Positions 5,038-6,723 of a stretch of DNA of 6,723 nucleotides are shown one piece after another. Position 1 is the stretch's first letter. The number at the start of each line of letters is the position of its first letter. A program made the position numbers and the translations under genes. The DNA is from Clostridia bacterium. GTDB lineage: Bacteria > Bacillota > Clostridia > CAKSNL01 > HGM11501. The notes under the pieces are model-generated. The model did not search any database, was not told the origin of the DNA, and was given only the letters and a program-made list of their open reading frames with translations. The stretch lies in the NCBI GenBank assembly GCA_030535815.1, contig JAUNRD010000074.1, positions 1,002-7,724 of the forward strand. The letters run 5' to 3'.

Positions 5038-5143
5038 CAATGATAATGAGAAGTGAAGGGGGAATGAAAAATATTTTATATATTTCTGACGAAATGAAGC
5101 ATTTTCGCTCTGAAATCAGATTTTTACAGCAAAAAATTAAAGA

Positions 5144-5194
5144 ATCACTATCAAGTGGGCAAAAAACTTAAGGAAATCGGCTTAAAATAGTGAT
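5144..5194 (+). repeat. 8-bp inverted repeat flanking the glycosidase promoter, possible operator
   Basis: ATCACTAT (5144-5151) and ATAGTGAT (5187-5194) are perfect inverse complements with centres 43 bp apart, about four helical turns. The right arm overlaps the extended -10 TG and the first base of the -10 box of the glycosidase gene. The arrangement would suit a regulator binding two sites or looping the DNA. The 35-nt spacer is too long to favour an RNA hairpin, and most of it is upstream of the predicted transcript start. Confidence 0.4.
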
Positions 5195-5199
5195 ATACT
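5191..5199 (+). promoter_or_regulatory. Extended -10 promoter of the family-4 glycosidase gene
   Basis: TGATATACT contains -10 TATACT (5194-5199), five of six matches, with the extended TG. No good -35 is visible at the right distance. The predicted start near 5206 leaves a leader of about 114 nt that includes a hairpin. Confidence 0.6.
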
Positions 5200-5209
5200 C
5201 TTATCCGGT

Positions 5210-5223
5210 GGGAGAAAACTCCC
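5210..5223 (+). other. Start-proximal hairpin in the glycosidase leader
   Basis: GGGAG (5210-5214) and CTCCC (5219-5223) form a perfect 5-bp stem closing an AAAA loop, a few bases after the predicted transcript start. It is followed by an A-rich run rather than T, so it is not a terminator on this strand. A 5' hairpin of this kind could protect the mRNA from decay. Confidence 0.45.
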
Positions 5224-5319
5224 TGATAAAAAAGAAGGCGGCATATGGAATAAGGGCTCTTGAAAAAGCTTCCTTTATTATATATAGCTGCTGCAAACAA
5301 TTCCGAAAGGAGAATTTTT

Positions 5320-6714
5320 ATGAAAATTGAAAACAATAAGGCAACAGAAGTTAAAATTGCCTACATAGGCGGAGGTTCCCGAGGCTGGGCGTGGGGACTT
5401 ATGAGTGACCTTGCCTCCTCCGAGGGTATGAGCGGTGACGTGTATTTGTATGACATCGACTTGGATGCGGCAAAGGCAAACGAAATAATAGGAAATAAGT
5501 ACAACGACCTTCCCGATGCTGTATCAAAATGGGGTTATCACGCTGTAGAAACCATCGACGAAGCCCTGACAGGTGCAAACTTCGTTGTAATTTCTATTCT
5601 TCCCGGCACCTTCGACGAAATGGAGTCTGACGTTCACGCTCCCGAAAAGTACGGAATTTATCAGCCTGTTGGTGACACCACCGGCCCCGGCGGTGTGGTA
5701 AGAGCGCTTCGCACAATCCCTATGTTTGAAGTAATCGCAAAGGCAATTGAGAAAAACTGTCCCGATGCATGGGTAATAAACTACACCAACCCCATGGCAA
5801 TCTGCGTAAACACTCTCTATAAAACATTCCCCGGCATCAAAGCATTCGGATGCTGTCACGAAGTGTTCGGAACACAGAGCCTTCTCGGCATCGCTCTTAA
5901 GGAAGCTACCGGAATCGAAGCTAAAAGAGATGAAATCTCCGTAAACGTTGTGGGTGTAAACCACTTTACCTGGCTTACAAGCGCGCGGTATAAAAATATC
6001 GACCTCTTCCCCATTTACAGGGAATTCTGTGAAAAGCACTATGATGACGATTCGGGTAAAGCTGCAGACGATAACTGGGCAAACAAGCAGTGGCAGACCA
6101 CAAACAAGGTTAAAAAGGACTTATTCCTCCGCTATGGCGTAGTTGCGGCAGCGGGTGACAGACATCTTGCCGAATTCTGCGAAAAAGAATGGTACTTAAA
6201 AGATGTTGAAATGGTTGAAAAGAAGTGGAACTTCGGCTTAACCGCAGTTAAATGGAGAAAGCAGGATATGGAAGGCCGTCTTGCAAAATCAAAGAGACTT
6301 ATAAGCGGTGAGCAGGCGATAGAGCTTAAAAAGACCGGAGAAGAGGGCGTTCGTCAGATGAAGGCTCTTCTGGGCTTGGGCGACCTTGTTACAAATATCA
6401 ATCTTCCCAACGTTGGTCAGATAGAAAATCTCCCGTTAGGTGTGGTTGTTGAAACCAATGCGGTATTCCGTGCAGACAGTGCAACCCCCGTTATGGCGGG
6501 ACCGATTCCCGAAAGAATTTATCCTTTAATCGCAAGAAACGCAGGCGCTCAGGCGCAGGTTGTAAAAGCGGGCATCGAGAAGGATATAGACCTTGCCTTT
6601 GATGCATTCTGTAACGATCCTTTGGTTGACATTCCTGTCGAGGATGCAAAGACTCTCTTTAACGAAATGATTGAAAATACCAAAAAGTATCTCGATATGT
6701 ACGAAATTAAGTAA
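5320..6714 (+). CDS. Family-4 glycoside hydrolase (NAD- and metal-dependent), probable alpha-glucosidase-type
   Basis: The 464-residue product is a full-length GH4 enzyme. It opens with a Rossmann NAD-binding site (AYIGGGSRGWAWG, residues 14-26) and the acidic strand end YLYDID (42-47). Further GH4 signatures are GDTTGPGG (118-125), INYTNPM (153-159), CHEV (179-182) with metal ligand Cys179, VNHF with metal ligand His215, and GDRHLAEF (279-286). GH4 enzymes cleave glycosides in the cytoplasm by an oxidation-elimination-reduction mechanism with NAD and Mn2+. As I recall the published grouping by the residues at the metal Cys, CHEV goes with alpha-glucosidases, CHSV with alpha-galactosidases, and CNxP with phospho-glycosidases. 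A non-phosphorylated alpha-glucoside is therefore the best guess. The ATG at 5320 has AAAGGAG (5306-5312) and a 7-nt spacer; an in-frame TTG at 5260 lacks a ribosome binding site. Its codons end more often in C than those of the minus-strand cluster, which suggests high expression. No sugar transporter is in view. Confidence 0.93.
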   Translation: MKIENNKATEVKIAYIGGGSRGWAWGLMSDLASSEGMSGDVYLYDIDLDAAKANEIIGNKYNDLPDAVSKWGYHAVETIDEALTGANFVVISILPGTFDEMESDVHAPEKYGIYQPVGDTTGPGGVVRALRTIPMFEVIAKAIEKNCPDAWVINYTNPMAICVNTLYKTFPGIKAFGCCHEVFGTQSLLGIALKEATGIEAKRDEISVNVVGVNHFTWLTSARYKNIDLFPIYREFCEKHYDDDSGKAADDNWANKQWQTTNKVKKDLFLRYGVVAAAGDRHLAEFCEKEWYLKDVEMVEKKWNFGLTAVKWRKQDMEGRLAKSKRLISGEQAIELKKTGEEGVRQMKALLGLGDLVTNINLPNVGQIENLPLGVVVETNAVFRADSATPVMAGPIPERIYPLIARNAGAQAQVVKAGIEKDIDLAFDAFCNDPLVDIPVEDAKTLFNEMIENTKKYLDMYEIK

Positions 6715-6723
6715 GCGGCGTAT

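Noticed and set aside
5064..5171. A 35-codon plus-strand frame (starts MKNILYISDEMKHF) between the divergent promoters
   Set aside because: The G-run before the ATG leaves only 1 nt of spacing, no promoter is visible, and the frame covers the inverted repeat. It is too short to separate from chance.
5261..5274. Possible catabolite-control (CRE) site TGAAAAAGCTTCCT in the GH4 leader
   Set aside because: The essential central CG is replaced by AG and the palindrome centre is simply AAGCTT, so the match is too weak to list.
5260..5319. 20-residue extension of the GH4 enzyme from a TTG
   Set aside because: It would need an unusual start without a ribosome binding site. The ATG at 5320 has AAAGGAG at good spacing and the NAD site follows at the usual distance.
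5524..6039. Minus-strand 171-codon frame inside the GH4 gene
   Set aside because: It is the antisense of conserved GH4 motifs. Long opposite-strand frames are expected from the biased codon use of this gene.

Overview
The window looks like chromosomal DNA of a low-to-mid GC Gram-positive bacterium, most likely a gut-type Clostridia (Firmicutes). The reasons are strong AGGAGG-type ribosome binding sites before almost every gene, TTGACA/TATAAT-class promoters, a lipoprotein with a classical lipobox, zinc-ribbon plus single-membrane-segment proteins, and a Fur/PerR-type regulator with a short N-terminus. No mobile element, CRISPR array, rRNA or tRNA was seen.

Layout. Positions 1-75 (minus strand) hold the first 25 codons of a Fur-family metal or peroxide regulator that runs off the left edge. 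It is preceded by a good promoter and a near-consensus Fur box (17 of 19 positions), so autoregulation is likely. A hairpin-plus-T-run terminator (about 169-205) separates it from a minus-strand gene cluster running from 4109 down to 223. In transcription order the cluster encodes a zinc-ribbon membrane protein (317 aa), a 64-aa six-cysteine protein, a JAMM/JAB-type metalloprotease overlapping it, a membrane protein with a C-terminal beta-rich domain (240 aa), a lipoprotein (213 aa) and a seven-segment membrane protein (261 aa). The first four genes are tightly packed behind one TATAAT promoter at 4142-4170. The lipoprotein gene also has its own promoter overlapping the preceding stop codon. 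A strong hairpin separates the lipoprotein gene from the last gene.

Positions 4110-4363 carry the cluster promoter and a GC-richer structured stretch of unknown role. A minus-strand cysteine hydrolase of the nicotinamidase/isochorismatase superfamily (4364-4894) follows, with an unusually long leader of about 128 nt that can fold. Diverging from it, on the plus strand, is a complete family-4 glycoside hydrolase (5320-6714) with a CHEV metal-site motif, its own extended -10 promoter, an inverted repeat that could be an operator, and a start-proximal hairpin.

How it may work together. The hydrolase and the glycosidase are ordinary metabolic enzymes. The unexplained part is the 4109-1773 cluster: a cytoplasmic JAMM protease translationally tied to a tiny Cys-rich protein, flanked by uncharacterised envelope proteins, with no E1, E2 or ubiquitin-like gene in view. 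It could be a membrane-linked processing or sensing module, but its function cannot be read from the sequence.
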